64,000 bases of DNA from Cricetomys ansorgei (GCA_026225945.1 JAMJFZ010001133.1:8576501-8640500); one strand, 5' to 3'. Positions 1 to 10,220 are shown, numbered from the stretch's first letter. Program-made: numbers and translations. Notes: a model not told the origin generated them from the letters alone.

Positions 1-870
1 ACTTATTCTTTAAGCTTTAAAGACAACATATATTCAATTATATGGAAAGTACAAAGGTATATACATGACTATCCAAAGTTTGACTTTATGGTAAGACCTA
101 AATTATAAATAGTCATTATATAAATTTTTGTGTGTGAAATTCCATGTGTTAATGCATATATGAATATGTGTGTGTGTGTGTGTTTCTCGGCATGTATGTG
201 TGTGTTTTCTTCAACTTAGGCCAATGAGAGAACCAAATATATATAATCACTCTCTCAAAGGATTCAATTCAAATATCTCTGAATTATTTTTAAGTAGTTT
301 TGAGAGATAGCTATGAGGATTTGTCTTCTATTAGCAATATTGACTACCCCCAAGACTGAAGGAATCACTAAAATACAAATTGGGTATTACTGAGTGCTAG
401 TTAGATCTGAGTAGAAACATATACTTCATATACTTAAAGAAGGCTAACAAATCTGTCAATTAAATTTCAAAAGTCTGACAATGGAAATACAATCTATAAT
501 GCACTTTATCAAAAATTACATAGTAATACTGACCATGGTAACCAAAACGATGCAAATAAACTTGTGCCAATCATGAAGCATTTATCCCTAAGGAGCACTA
601 CAATTAAGACAATATTTAGATTATCCACTTATCAATAATGTTTTCCTCTTAAAAATGTTAACTTAGCATTAAATTTCCTACCAAAAAAAGTCAGCACATT
701 AAAAATTAAATAAGCATTTCCTTTTAGTTTTCTCGTAGGAAAGAACGTTAAAAGAATTGTTTTATATATGTACTACATTTTCTTGTTTCTATCATTTGAA
801 AGATTTATTGTTATTTGCTATTTAGCTAGCAGATGGGAAGTGCTTTTCTGATATTCTAAATTCATCACGG
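1..870. other. AT-rich unique DNA, no gene seen
   Basis: No recognisable transposon or coding exon. A short (TG)n run lies at about 168-183. All reading frames are broken by frequent stops. Confidence 0.6.
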
Positions 871-1310
871 AGTGATGGCTCCTTCCTATTTTCCCTCTAT
901 TTTAGAGGGAACAAAAAGAAAAATAACTTCCATTATATCCATGCTGCTTCCATTACTGTGCTATTGTCAGAGCACTCTGCACTACTCACAAGGAGCAAAC
1001 GCTCTGAGTAGTCACTGGAATCAAAAGCATAGCCCTCTTGCCCCATTGCTCATGGTGGGGCGCTGGTCAAAGCCCCTCTACACACAGCTCTTCCTGTACA
1101 GTCCGACCCAGTCTCCCTGTTCGGAATTCAATCAGCCAGTCGCCTTTTCTGCTGACCTCTTATTGATCTTGCTGCCAGATGCTCTGTTTGCCATTGAGTC
1201 TAAGAGAAAATCTTATTCTCCCATTAATGGTGGCAAAACTAAGATCAAAGAGGAAGTGCTCTGTCATGGGGCCAAGGAATATAGAATCCTAGATAACTAT
1301 TCGTGATTTA
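871..1310. other. Higher-complexity unique segment with stem-loops
   Basis: This block is visibly richer in G+C than its flanks and contains no repeat I recognise. A perfect stem-loop has 9-bp arms at 891-899 and 903-911 with a 3-base loop. A second 8-bp inverted repeat pairs 981-988 (actactca) with 1005-1012 (tgagtagt), and cagagc at 969-974 can pair with gctctg at 1001-1006. An open frame of 144 codons (872-1306, plus) covers the block, but the translation matches no family I know and has no splice context. It may be conserved non-coding DNA, an unrecognised repeat or chance. Confidence 0.35.
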
Positions 1311-1424
1311 AAATGTTCACAAAATACCCATATTTCTCTTCAAAAAAAAAAAATAAGAGAGTTCTGGGCACTATCATTTTAATTAGTTACCACACAGTGC
1401 ATCCAACCCAACTATTAGAAGCAA

Positions 1425-1514
1425 TTCTCTCTCTCTCTCTCTCTCTCCCTCTCCCTCCCTCACCTTATGCATGTTTGTGTGTGTGTGTGTGTGTGTGTCT
1501 ATGTGTATGTGTGT
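1425..1514. repeat. Compound (CT)n/(TG)n microsatellite
   Basis: A CT run (about 1425-1465, ending in CCCT units) is followed by a TG run with interruptions (about 1473-1514). It adjoins the CA-rich tail end of the reverse B4 SINE that follows, where such runs normally arise. Confidence 0.9.
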
Positions 1515-1579
1515 GCATTTGCAGCATTCAGAGATAGACATCCATTGAGTATATTCCTTCATTATTCTCTAACTTACGT

Positions 1580-1802
1580 TTCAAGAGAAGGTCTCCCGCC
1601 GAGCATGGAACTCCCTGATTCACCTAAACTGAATGTCCGGTAAGTTCCCAGTGTCCTCCTGTTTCTAACTCCCCAGTATTAATCGAGAATATAAGTACAT
1701 TTCCTTGTGCCCAGATTTTTATATGGGTGTTAGGGATTAGAACTCAGATCCTTACACTTGACCAGCAAGCAGTTTATTGAGTGAACCCTTTCTCTAGTCT
1801 CC
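1580..1802 (-). mobile_element. B4/RSINE-type SINE, reverse
   Basis: Read in reverse complement this is an ID-like head (gagccat-type box A remnant near 1795, 'ggattagaactcagatcct' as the box B region near 1733) joined to a B1-like body ending near 'aaggtctcccgccgag'. That order, ID head then B1-like arm then CA-rich tail, is the B4 plan. The copy is strongly diverged and therefore old. Confidence 0.75.
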
Positions 1803-2266
1803 TGTCACCTCTATTTTCTACCCACTCTAAAGTTTAGCTTATCCCACATGTAAATGAGATCTATCCTTTTCTAGAAGCCACCTCACTGATACACTGTTAC
1901 TTAGGCAAAGTCACATTCCACATTCAAAGAAATCTGAGTTCTTTACATTACATGTAGGTAAAATCTACAAAGGGGAAACCCATATCAGAGTTTCCCATTT
2001 TTATCCACTGTGGCATAACTTTCATAGCCACCTAATTTTGCATCATTTAAGGGCCCATAATTTTTGGTACCAGAGATATACGTATGTCAAAGTCAGAATG
2101 ATTTAAGGATATTTTGTCTTATTCCACACGTTGGAAAATATTTTCTCTTTGCATTATTTTAAATCTAAAAGCTGTGGATGTTATTACTCAGTTTTAGTGG
2201 TGCCAACCAACTCTTACTACTAACGCCATGGTCACATCACTAGTGTATAATGTCTGAAATTGGTGG
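1803..2266. other. Unique DNA, nothing recognised
   Basis: AT-rich sequence between a B4 SINE and an LTR. No coding or RNA signal seen. Confidence 0.55.
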
Positions 2267-2733
2267 TGTGCTGAATAGTTTTTATTGTCAACTGAAAACA
2301 AACTAGTCATCAGGGAAGAGGGAGTCTCAATAAGAACTAGTTCCATCTGATTGGCCTGTGACCATGACTTAGGAAGACTGTCTTGATTGTTGACAGCTGT
2401 ACAAATACCCAAGACCATGTGGGAGGCACAGTCCTTAGGCAGGCAGGTCTAAGCTATAAAAGAAAGCTAGAACTGGGCCATATAAAAAAGCTAGGTGAGT
2501 ACATCAGAAGAGGCAAGCCAGTAAGCCAGTAGCCATTCCACCAGGGTCTCCGCCTCAGTTTCGGCTCCATCTTCTTGCCTTGAGTTCTTCCCTTTTCTTC
2601 CCTTGATGATAGACTATACTCTGTAAGATTAAAAAAACAAAAAACAACAACAACAACAAAAAAAGCCTTTCCTCCCAACTTGCTTTTGGTCATGCTGTTT
2701 ATCACAGCAACAGAAAGCAAATGAATACTGACA
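2267..2733 (+). mobile_element. Class III (ERVL/MaLR-type) solo LTR
   Basis: Same rodent LTR family as 7800-8210: a 5' part related to 'tttattgtcaact', a central 'gatggcctgtgaccatg'-like block, 'aagccagtaagccagtagcc', then 'gatgatagactatactctg' and a 3' end 'tttggtcatgctgtttatcacagcaacagaaagcaaat'-type sequence (2688-2722). An A-rich insertion with CAA units sits at about 2630-2665. No internal gag/pol sequence flanks it, so it is a solo LTR. Ends are diverged and I find no intact target duplication. Confidence 0.8.
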
Positions 2734-3602
2734 GCTTCTAACAAAAAGATGGACTTCTAGAATGAAGGCACACAGAAGAACTTGCAACTGCTCAATTGCC
2801 AAAAAGAGCCACTGTAGGACAGAAACAAGATTTTGTAATACTGGGTCTTTCAAGTGCTTAATCAACAGCATGATTATCAGGAGGATTTAATGGAGGCCTT
2901 CTAAATGACTACCCATCATCCTGAAGAAGAGCTAAGAGATCCTTCATCTCCTTGTCACCCATTGCAAAAATTACACTTAAGAACGGTGGGTTTGCACAAT
3001 ATGTAGGTCAAATCTCATTTCTTTTCAACATATCACATTCCTGCAAACTAATATCATATTCTAAGAATGAGTTACAATGAAAAGCAATAATTTATCAAGG
3101 CCACTCCCTCCATGCCAACCTCAAATATTATAGTTTTCGGGGGAAATAGAAACTCCTGTATACTCTACTTTAGTAAATAGTTTCTTTATATTCTTGAGTC
3201 CTTTTATCTGGGCCCTTTTACTATGCTTGCAGTGTTCTGTTTTTACTCTGTTTGCTGCCTCTTCCTTGTTTGTAGATATTTGTCTCTTAACTCAGTTTCT
3301 CAGCCTTAACCCTAGTGACAGATTGAGCTGGATAGTTTTTTGTTGTACATTTGAGAGTGTCACCTGAATCTCGTGGGAGGTTTAGCTGCATCCCTGGTCT
3401 CTAGTAAGGTACTAGTGGTTCCTCTTTTATGTATTCCCATGTTGAAAATCACACTATACTTGAGAGTAGTGATAATAAGCATAGAAAAAAAATTTCATTT
3501 CCTACGTAGATGGATAATCATCTACACAGCAAATCGAAGTTAGCATTAAAGCACGCAGACAATAAGGGGTAGCTATATAATGAGAAACAAATCATGGATC
3601 CT
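2734..3602. other. Unique DNA, nothing recognised
   Basis: No repeat, exon or RNA gene recognised between the LTR and the MIR fragment. Confidence 0.55.
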
Positions 3603-3705
3603 GTCTTCAGACTGCCTTGGTCTAAACTCTGACTCCGACAGTTAGTAATTACATGGAATTGCATCTGTTTCTTCATCTGTGAAGCTGAGATAATGACTTT
3701 ATGCT
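3603..3705 (+). mobile_element. MIR SINE fragment
   Basis: Contains the MIR series 'cagactgccttggtctaaa', 'ctctgactccgacagttagtaatt' (core of 'gactctgccacttactagct') and 'tttcttcatctgtgaagctgagataatgac' (about 3667-3696), in the right order and spacing. MIR is a tRNA-derived SINE of early mammals, so this DNA is old. Confidence 0.7.
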
Positions 3706-3792
3706 GATTATCTCCTTCAGCTCCTCCATACTGCTCTGACCTTTTCTCCTGTAACTGGGAGACTGGTTGACCCCCCAAGACCCACCCCACTC

Positions 3793-3885
3793 TTAAGAAG
3801 AGGAACCTGAGATTCTATAGCCTTAATGAGCAATTTAAGATCATAAAGCTTGCATGTGGGAGACAGATTTCAATAGGGAAGAACA
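3793..3885 (-). mobile_element. Possible reverse MIR fragment
   Basis: 'gaggaacctgagattctatag', 'gagcaatttaagatcataaa' and 'gcatgtgggagacagattt' (about 3800-3872) follow the reverse MIR pattern 'gaggaaactgaggc ... gtaacttgcccaaggtcaca ... gtaagtggcaga'. The match is weak and partial. Confidence 0.45.
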
Positions 3886-4029
3886 ATATCTGAAATCAAA
3901 ACAGTACTCATAGAAGGAATGCAATGCTAACTCCCAATTTAACAACCCTAATTAGGGGATTTCCATGGCCTTCTATGTTTGTGCGCCTTTGCAATTGTAT
4001 ATGTTCCACATATATTTCTGTTTTTGAGT

Positions 4030-4090
4030 CCTTACATCTTTGTGCCAAGATTATCACCAACCCCATTGCACAGATGAAGAAAGCCATGCC
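4030..4090 (-). mobile_element. Possible reverse MIR fragment
   Basis: 'cttacatctttgtgcca', 'attatcaccaacccc' and 'attgcacagatgaagaaag' (4031-4082) resemble the reverse MIR core 'ctta..aa..ccctgtgaggta ... attatccccattttacagatgaagaaac'. Short and diverged. Confidence 0.4.
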
Positions 4091-4150
4091 ACAAGGCTCT
4101 TTTTGTATGCTGTACCATTGAAAATTCTTTCAATCTCTGCATGATCAGCT

Positions 4151-4170
4151 AAATTCCAATATTGGAATTT
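4151..4170. repeat. 20-bp perfect palindrome
   Basis: aaattccaatattggaattt equals its own reverse complement with no spacer. It holds a CCAAT motif and its inverted copy back to back. It lies in unique DNA. Confidence 0.95.
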
Positions 4171-4334
4171 CATCGTAGTTATTGCCTGGTGAGAGAATAC
4201 TTTATTGGATAACATGCCACCTAAAGTCAGTTTCCCCTAGTGCTTCTTGGCTCTATTTCAAAGGCAGTTATGTTTAGCTGGGTTAACTCTCTATATTTGC
4301 GCTTGGCATTTGTCTCTCCACTGTAGTCAGTCTC

Positions 4335-4392
4335 AGTTGTCTGAGTGACAACAGTCACTGTTGTCTCACTTTTGTCCGGTGTGACAACAGAA
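4335..4392. repeat. Cluster of alternating GACAACAG inverted repeats
   Basis: gttgtc (about 4336-4341), gacaacag (4347-4354), ctgttgtc (4358-4365), a ttgtc (about 4372-4376) and gacaacag (about 4383-4390) occur within 58 bp in alternating orientation. The middle pair makes an 8-bp stem with a 3-base loop. Confidence 0.85.
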
Positions 4393-4770
4393 GTGATTCA
4401 CGAGGAACTGAACCAATGAATGAAGAATCACAGATCAAAGGGATGGCACTTAGGTAATCCACTCAGATATTCACGAATTCAGGAAAAATGTGTAAACTGT
4501 AATATTCATTTTAAAATATACATGAGTCTTTACTGATTTACTGATGCCCTGAGCACATCAGGACACCTGAGAGCTACAGTTTGCCTCCATTTCCCCATGT
4601 AAGTCTCTACCTTGGATGATTCTGTTTATTGACAATCCCCTTTCCCAGCACTCTCATCTATTAGTCCATTTTATTTTACTATTTTTCCTAACTGCGTAGT
4701 TGACCCAGTGATTTATTTTTATACCCATCATTACAAAAGACATTTTAACTTTTTATAATTGTATGCATGC

Positions 4771-4812
<42 letters not shown>

Positions 4813-4853
4813 CAGAGAGAGAGAAAAGAGAGAGAGAGAGAGAGAGAGAAGAG
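4771..4853. repeat. Compound (TG)n/(GA)n microsatellite
   Basis: About 16 TG units (4771-4812, with one interruption) followed by GA units (about 4813-4853). It abuts a reverse B2/B3-type SINE, at the end corresponding to the SINE tail. Confidence 0.95.
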
Positions 4854-4854
4854 A

Positions 4855-5015
4855 GAATGTGCACGTAAGTGTTGATGCCCACAGAATCTAGAAGGTATCA
4901 GGCACTCAGTTATTAGAGTCATTGGAGGTTGTGAGACTGATGTGGGTGCTTAAAAATGAACTCAGGTCCTCTATAAGACCAGCAACTGTACTTAAGTGTG
5001 GATCCATTTCTCTAT
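4855..5015 (-). mobile_element. B2/B3-type SINE, reverse
   Basis: In reverse this contains the tRNA-like head: 'gtgggtgcttaaaaatgaac', 'tcaggtcctctataagacca' and 'gcaactgtacttaagtg' (4940-5000) correspond to the complement of 'cactgnctgctcttccagaggtcctgagttcaatycccagcaccca'. The 3' tail end is the TG/GA run upstream. Confidence 0.75.
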
Positions 5016-5046
5016 CTCAATTTTTAAACTTATTAATTTTTTTAAG

Positions 5047-5215
5047 TGTGTGTGTGTGTGTGTGTGTTTGTATAAGTACATGTGTGAGTGTCAAGGCATG
5101 CATGAGGGGATCAAAGTACAACTGCTGGAACCAGTTCTTTCCTTTTACCTCGTGGGTTCTGAGGATGGAAGTTAGGTGAAGGTCTGGGCACAGGTACCTC
5201 TACCTATTGTGCCAT
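5047..5215 (-). mobile_element. B3-like SINE, reverse, with (TG)n tail
   Basis: (TG)n at 5047-5067 is followed by 'gtcaaggcatgcatgagggg', 'tcaaagtacaactgctggaa' and 'cgtgggttctgaggatgga' (about 5088-5170), the reverse B3 pattern 'gaggtcagaggacaac...ggttctgggaatcgaactc'. The head end near 5200 (tattgtgccatcttgcc) matches 'gagccatctcgcc'. Confidence 0.75.
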
Positions 5216-6947
5216 CTTGCCTATCACCATCATTACCTTATCCTAATTTGCTCTTCACTTGTATGCTGCTGCACAGTGTGAGTACTTTTATTCTGCATTC
5301 AAACAGCTAGCATTAGTTACAGAGAAGAAAATGAACATTACACTATGAAAAATGACCAATTTCACTATTTTCCTTTGTAATTAGAATATAATATTATTAG
5401 AAAACCAAGTCTCTATCTTCTGACAATTGTTGACCATGGTTCCCTTATTTAAGCTTCTTCTTCTTCTGACTTTCTTTGACACAGCTGAGCAAGAGCAAGA
5501 GAAGCTCATTCACTTCCTTGGAATTCAGGTCACTGTGAGTTAAGCTGCTTCATCATATGTGGCTCGGCTCAAGGCTGCTTTTCCAAACTCTTCAGCCCTA
5601 CTAGTGTATAGCACTTCTCTTTTTTCCTTTGTAGCACTTACTAGTACTTAAAAATCATGTGCTCATTTCTTTAATATGTACCACTTCCAACTAGAAAATT
5701 AAAATTCTTGTAGATTCTGTGGATACTTTCACTACCCTGGCAAAAGTGAACCCCAAATTTAATTTAAATAAATGGTGGCCCCCAACCTGGACTTCCAAAT
5801 GATTGTTAGAATAATGTCTCAATATTATTTTGCATATTTCTTGCCCTAAAAAATATCACATTTTTATTAAAGCAATTCAAGCTATCATAGACCAAAACAC
5901 ACATGGGCAGCTATGTTTGTATCTGAGAATACCAAGAGGTAATATGCTCCATAACCTAGCATCTAGAGTTAAAAATTGTTTCATTTTCTCTCCCTCCTTG
6001 CCCTCCCCCTACTTCCTTCTCTTGCTTAGCTCTGCTCTCCCTCCTATCCCTCCCCACCTCTGCTTTCTCACTTCCTCTCCCTCACTCTGTTTTTCAATTC
6101 GGGAAACTCCACTTGTATGAACTCCTAACATATATATTCTGTTTCACTACACATCCAACTTGCCATGGACTGAAACCTATTCAAATAAACCATAATGTTG
6201 ATTAGCACACTTGCTTAGGCTGACATATCCTTGTGTGTTAACATGAGAATACTTGCATAATGTCTTTGACATTTACATAAACAATTGTCTGTGAGGGTCA
6301 AGATACATCTTTCACTTTCAGTCATCTCTTTATATATCCTGAGCTGAATAAAATATCAGACTCTGTTTTGCCTAAGTTAACTAGAAAAATTTAAATGTAT
6401 AACACCTTATTGGGTGGAATTAAAATAATCATCATAATAAAAATTCTCACATACACTAAAGGATTCTAGTTTAAAACAATATTTAGTTAAGTGAAAACTA
6501 TTAAGCTAAAGGACCTACTCCTCTAAGTTGCTTATTTGAATTCCTCTTCAAGCATCAGTAAACATAGTAGTAACTTATAAACAAAGACTTCATACATTAA
6601 AGTGTATGTGGGAGGCTCTTAAAAGATTTGAAAAAAAATTCCTTGGGGAAAAAAATACTCTTCTAAGGAAACCAAGAAAGATGGTAGAATGAGATATTTT
6701 ATAATTGAACAAGGTTTTTAAATAATTATTTTTAATGCAAAAAAGGAATAGAAAAGACTGGGGTCTCACAACCTCCTTCTAAGATAATCAACTTAGCTGT
6801 ATGATGTTATAGTAGACATTAATTTGGGGTGAAAGGAATACTTTTAGCTAAGAGTGTTTCTTTTAACTCTGATTTCCATGGCATTCCTGTATTCTACTCC
6901 ATGTAAAGCTACAGAGGTTGCAAAGCAAATACCCAGTGAAAATTGAG
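5216..6947. other. AT-rich unique DNA
   Basis: No transposon or exon recognised over 1.7 kb. A CTT run lies at about 5455-5470 and a pyrimidine-rich tract (CTCC/CCTT) at about 5985-6085. Confidence 0.55.
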
Positions 6948-7115
6948 TCAAGGAGATAACTGAGTGTGTAAAGGTGCTCAGAACCAGGCCTGATGACCCG
7001 AGTTTAATCCATGGTATCCACGTATTAGGAAGAAAGAATAGACTTTAGCGTGCTATCTTCTGACCTCTACCGGTGTACTGCAGCCTGTAGACACTACACC
7101 CACACCCGAAAAATA
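6948..7115 (+). mobile_element. B3-like SINE
   Basis: Head 'gataactgagtgtgtaaagg' with 'ggcctgatgacccgagttta' as the box B region, middle 'tgctatcttctgacctctac' and tail 'cccgaaaaataaataaatac' (to about 7128). This is the tRNA-derived B2/B3 plan, diverged. Confidence 0.7.
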
Positions 7116-7794
7116 AATAAATACAAAACAAATTTTAAATACAATGAAAATATTAACTTATAAAACACTAAAGTCTTTGTGCCAATAAATACTTATACCG
7201 TGTGTGTGTGAGGCATAGCTTAAAATTAATGTTAAGGTTGATAAATAGGTTGCAAACATGCTTGCTGTCACTTGTACTGATATATCCAATAATTCAATAA
7301 GTAGAATGAAATAAGCATATGGACTTAACTGAATGGCCATGTTTGTAAACACAATGTTCTCTTCAGCAGTTCTCAGTTTCTTATGCTTTCTATAGTCGGA
7401 TCCTGTTATCAATCCTTTCTTTAGGTTCCCTCTATCTAAATGCAATCTTTCCTTGAGTTGAAGTTTGCTTCTCTGAATCTATTATCTCTCTTTATTGATC
7501 TCCTCACATGAAAATCTCATCTGCTGCTAAGCATTTATGATTGACATTGAAATTTATTTGCATTTGTGCATGGTGTTGAGGGTAAAACCATGGGACTTGT
7601 ACTTGTTAGGTTATCATTAACAAGCCACAGTCTCAGCACTGGAACTTTCATTTCTTGATCACATTCCAGATAAACTTTGGTACAGTTTATATCCTTTGTC
7701 CAAGTGGGTTTCCAACAAGCTAATATAAAGCCTAGAATGTTTCTCAAGGCTTTCCACCAGCTTTGTCCCTCATTTTTACTTGACACACCATTTC
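7116..7794. other. Unique DNA, nothing recognised
   Basis: AT-rich. A short TG run lies at 7200-7210. No coding signal. Confidence 0.55.
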
Positions 7795-8215
7795 CATATT
7801 GTCCTGGCTAGCTTTGTGTCAGCTTGACACAAGCTAGAGTCATCTGAAAGGAGGGAACCTCAATTAAGAGAAAATGGCTCCATAAGATCCAGTTGTAGAT
7901 AATTTTTTAATCAGTGATTGTTGAGAGAAGGCACAGGCCATTTTAGGTGATGCTCTCCCTGTTTCTGGTTGTATAAAAAAAACAGGCTGAGCAAGATATG
8001 GTGAGCAGGCTAGTAAGCAGCACCCGTTTGGCACCCACGGCCTTTGAATCAGCTCCTGCCTCCAGGTTCCTGCCCTGTGTGAGTTCCAGTCCTGACTTCC
8101 TTCAATGATTGACAGTGATATGGAGTTTAAATCAAATAAAACCTTTCTTCCCCTGACTTGCTTTGTGGTCATAGTGTTTCATTGCTTCAATAGAAACCCT
8201 CGCTAAGACACATAT
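7795..8215 (+). mobile_element. Class III solo LTR with intact 5-bp TSD
   Basis: LTR body 7800-8210 starts TGTCCTGGC and ends CTAAGACA (TG...CA ends). It is flanked by the direct repeat catat at 7795-7799 and 8211-8215. A 5-bp duplication is what ERVL/MaLR-class integration leaves. Family hallmarks include 'cagcttgacacaagctagag', 'caggctgagcaagatatggt' and 'caaataaaacctttcttcc', which holds an AATAAA-like polyadenylation signal. No internal region is present. Subfamily not assigned. Confidence 0.93.
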
Positions 8216-8562
8216 GTTAGCTGTGATTGCTTAAAGACGTTTGGTTTCTCACTCTCTTTGGCTGGCACAGTAAATCCAGCTTTTACCAGGGGAATCTAGA
8301 TTCCAAAACATCTCTGCCACTCTTTTTATGTCCTGGTTTTCTTGTGGTTCCTTAGCTGTTATCGAGCCTTGACTACGGTACTCTGACACATGTCACAGTT
8401 GGAATCCTGTGTCACCGTGTACACCATTTCTGCACTGAATAGATAGTGATGGAAATGGCACCAAAGACTCTCAACATCCTATTTGTGGTCTTCATTTTCC
8501 AAAGACGCCCAGATTTGGAGTAGCCATTCAAGAATATTACATGTCAAAAAGTCTATATTAGA
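8216..8562. other. Unique DNA, nothing recognised
   Basis: No repeat or exon recognised. Confidence 0.5.
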
Positions 8563-8573
8563 GTTAAATTTTA

Positions 8574-8642
8574 GTCAGGGCATGGTGGCCTACACCTGCG
8601 ATCCGGAGCACAGGCAAAGTTCAGAACAATCGAAACAAAAAT
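8574..8642 (+). mobile_element. Truncated B1 SINE fragment
   Basis: 'agtcagggcatggtggccta' and 'cacctgcgatccggagcaca' (8573-8612) match the B1 5' end, which then jumps to a degenerate A-rich tail. It is flanked by copies of gttaaattt (8563-8571 and 8643-8651). Confidence 0.7.
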
Positions 8643-8652
8643 GTTAAATTTA

Positions 8653-8879
8653 GGGCCTGGAGAGATAATTCAATAGTCAAGAGCCTGATTGCTCTTACAG
8701 AGGAACTGGGTTTAGTTCCTAATACTTACAAGGCAGCCCACAACTGTCTATTATTCATTTCCAAGGGATCTGAAACCCTCTTCTCGGCTCTCTGGGAGCC
8801 AGACATACATGTGGCACACAGGCTCACATGCAGGTAAAACGCCCATACATAAACAATTAAACAAATCTTTTTTTTTTTA
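8653..8879 (+). mobile_element. B2/B3-type SINE
   Basis: Starts gggcctggagagataattca, with 'gattgctcttacagaggaac' and 'gggatctgaaaccctcttct' (about 8687-8780), and ends in an AT-rich tail with poly-T (to 8878). Related copies of gttaaat-t-ta flank it at 8643-8652 and 8880-8890. It therefore sits immediately behind the B1 fragment, at the same target motif. Confidence 0.85.
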
Positions 8880-8890
8880 GTTAAATCTTA

Positions 8891-9099
8891 GGTATTTTGA
8901 ATAATAACTCTTTGCATTTTCTATTACTGAACATTTGACTATATATTTTGAGTTTCGTAGGTTAAGAAAACATAATTTGAATGATTTATTTTTGTGTGTA
9001 TACTATTAGTACTAGAAAATAATAAAAAGTAATTTAAAATTGGGCAAGGGAAAGGATGGTGACACTTTTTCATGCTCCATATTGGCAGCTACTGTGAAA
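8891..9099. other. Unique AT-rich DNA
   Basis: Nothing recognised. Confidence 0.5.
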
Positions 9100-9245
9100 A
9101 GAACATACCAAGCACTTCAATTTAAGCCTTACAATAAGCTGATGAAGATATAGCATTTCTTGACATTTTACACATCAGAGATCTTTCAAATTTTTATTTC
9201 CCCCCATGATCACAGGTCTAGTAAATGGTCCCCATGAAACTAGAA
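9100..9245 (-). mobile_element. MIR SINE, reverse
   Basis: 'aagccttacaataagctgat', 'cttgacattttacacatcag' and 'gatcacaggtctagtaaatgg' minus one base (9124-9228) follow the reverse MIR pattern 'cctcacaa...attttacagatgag...ggtcacacagctagtaagtgg', ending 'gaaactagaatctag'. Confidence 0.7.
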
Positions 9246-9507
9246 TCTAGCTTTAGCAGGGAGACACCTAATAATATGTAACATCCTCCTATTTTCCTAT
9301 ACAATGCCGATAAAATTTAAAGGGAGAGCTTGTGTTATATCACATGTGGGAATTTTTAAATGAGAAAAAAAAGTTTAAGTTAAGCTGAAGCACTTTCAAA
9401 TCTCTGGAAGCATCAATCATATATTTCCTAGCCAACAATCATTTCTACAAACTGTGTTCTCTCCCTAGTAAAATAAATATATGGGATAGTAGTCAGTGAC
9501 CAGTGCA

Positions 9508-9605
9508 AGGGTCATTCATTCATTCGCTAATTTGTCAATTAAAACTGAAGTACCCACTATGTGCTCTATAGTGTTTCCTATAGTTTATTGGGATTACAAT
9601 AATGC
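9508..9605 (-). mobile_element. L2 3' end fragment, reverse
   Basis: 'gtcattcattcattcgctaa', 'gaagtacccactatgtgctc' and 'attgggattacaataatgc' match the reverse L2 end 'attcattcattcaacaaatatt...gagcacctactatgtgccag...ggggatacaa'. Confidence 0.6.
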
Positions 9606-9639
9606 TTAGAGAAGTGTACTCATCAGCTAGATATTCTAC

Positions 9640-9780
9640 TTGTTAGTTGTGTGACTGGACAATATGCTTTTATTTTCTCTGAACTTTAATTTGTTTACTT
9701 ATAACCATCATTTAAGAGTTCTTACTACATGAGACTGATAAAATATATCTGCCAGTCACTGTAATTTGCCCAGCACAACC
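9640..9780 (+). mobile_element. MIR SINE
   Basis: 'ctacttgttagttgtgtgac', 'tttctctgaactttaatttg' and 'ccagtcactgtaatttgcc' keep the order of MIR 'cacttactagctgtgtgacc ... cctctctgagcctcagtttc ... gtgcctggcac'. Confidence 0.7.
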
Positions 9781-9839
9781 ATCAGAGCAGCTAAATGACA
9801 TTTACTTCAGATATAATTTTACTTGTGGGGTTTTTATTG

Positions 9840-9844
9840 ATGTT

Positions 9845-9878
<34 letters not shown>
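9840..9878. repeat. (TG)n(AG)n microsatellite
   Basis: About 11 TG units followed by about 6 AG units. Confidence 0.95.
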
Positions 9879-9879
<1 letters not shown>

Positions 9880-9924
9880 TCATTCTTCACTTTTTAAATT
9901 CCTCTTAGATGTGATTATAACATA

Positions 9925-10098
9925 CATTATTCATGACTCAGTGGGTAGAGTCATTTCCCCCAAGTCTGATTATCTTACTTCAATGTCTGGAGTTCACATT
10001 GTAGGAGGAGAGAACTAATTGTTCTCTGAGATCCACATGTATGCTATGGCACATGTTCCCCCCCACAACAAAAAATAAAAGTAAAAATAAATATTAAT
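9925..10098 (+). mobile_element. B3-like SINE
   Basis: 'catgactcagtgggtagagt' as head, 'aatgtctggagttcacattg' as box B region, 'gaggagagaactaattgttc' and tail 'ataaaagtaaaaataaatatta'-type A/T sequence. Diverged B3 pattern. Confidence 0.7.
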
Positions 10099-10180
10099 GT
10101 TTCCATAGATGTACAGATACCACAGTACAAAACAAGTCACAATTTACATAAGTACTTGCAGAGCCATCTCTGTGTCATTA

Positions 10181-10182
<2 letters not shown>

Positions 10183-10219
<37 letters not shown>
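10183..10219. repeat. (AT)n microsatellite
   Basis: Uninterrupted AT run of about 18 units at the 3' flank of a reverse LINE-1 fragment. Confidence 0.97.
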
Positions 10220-10220
<1 letters not shown>

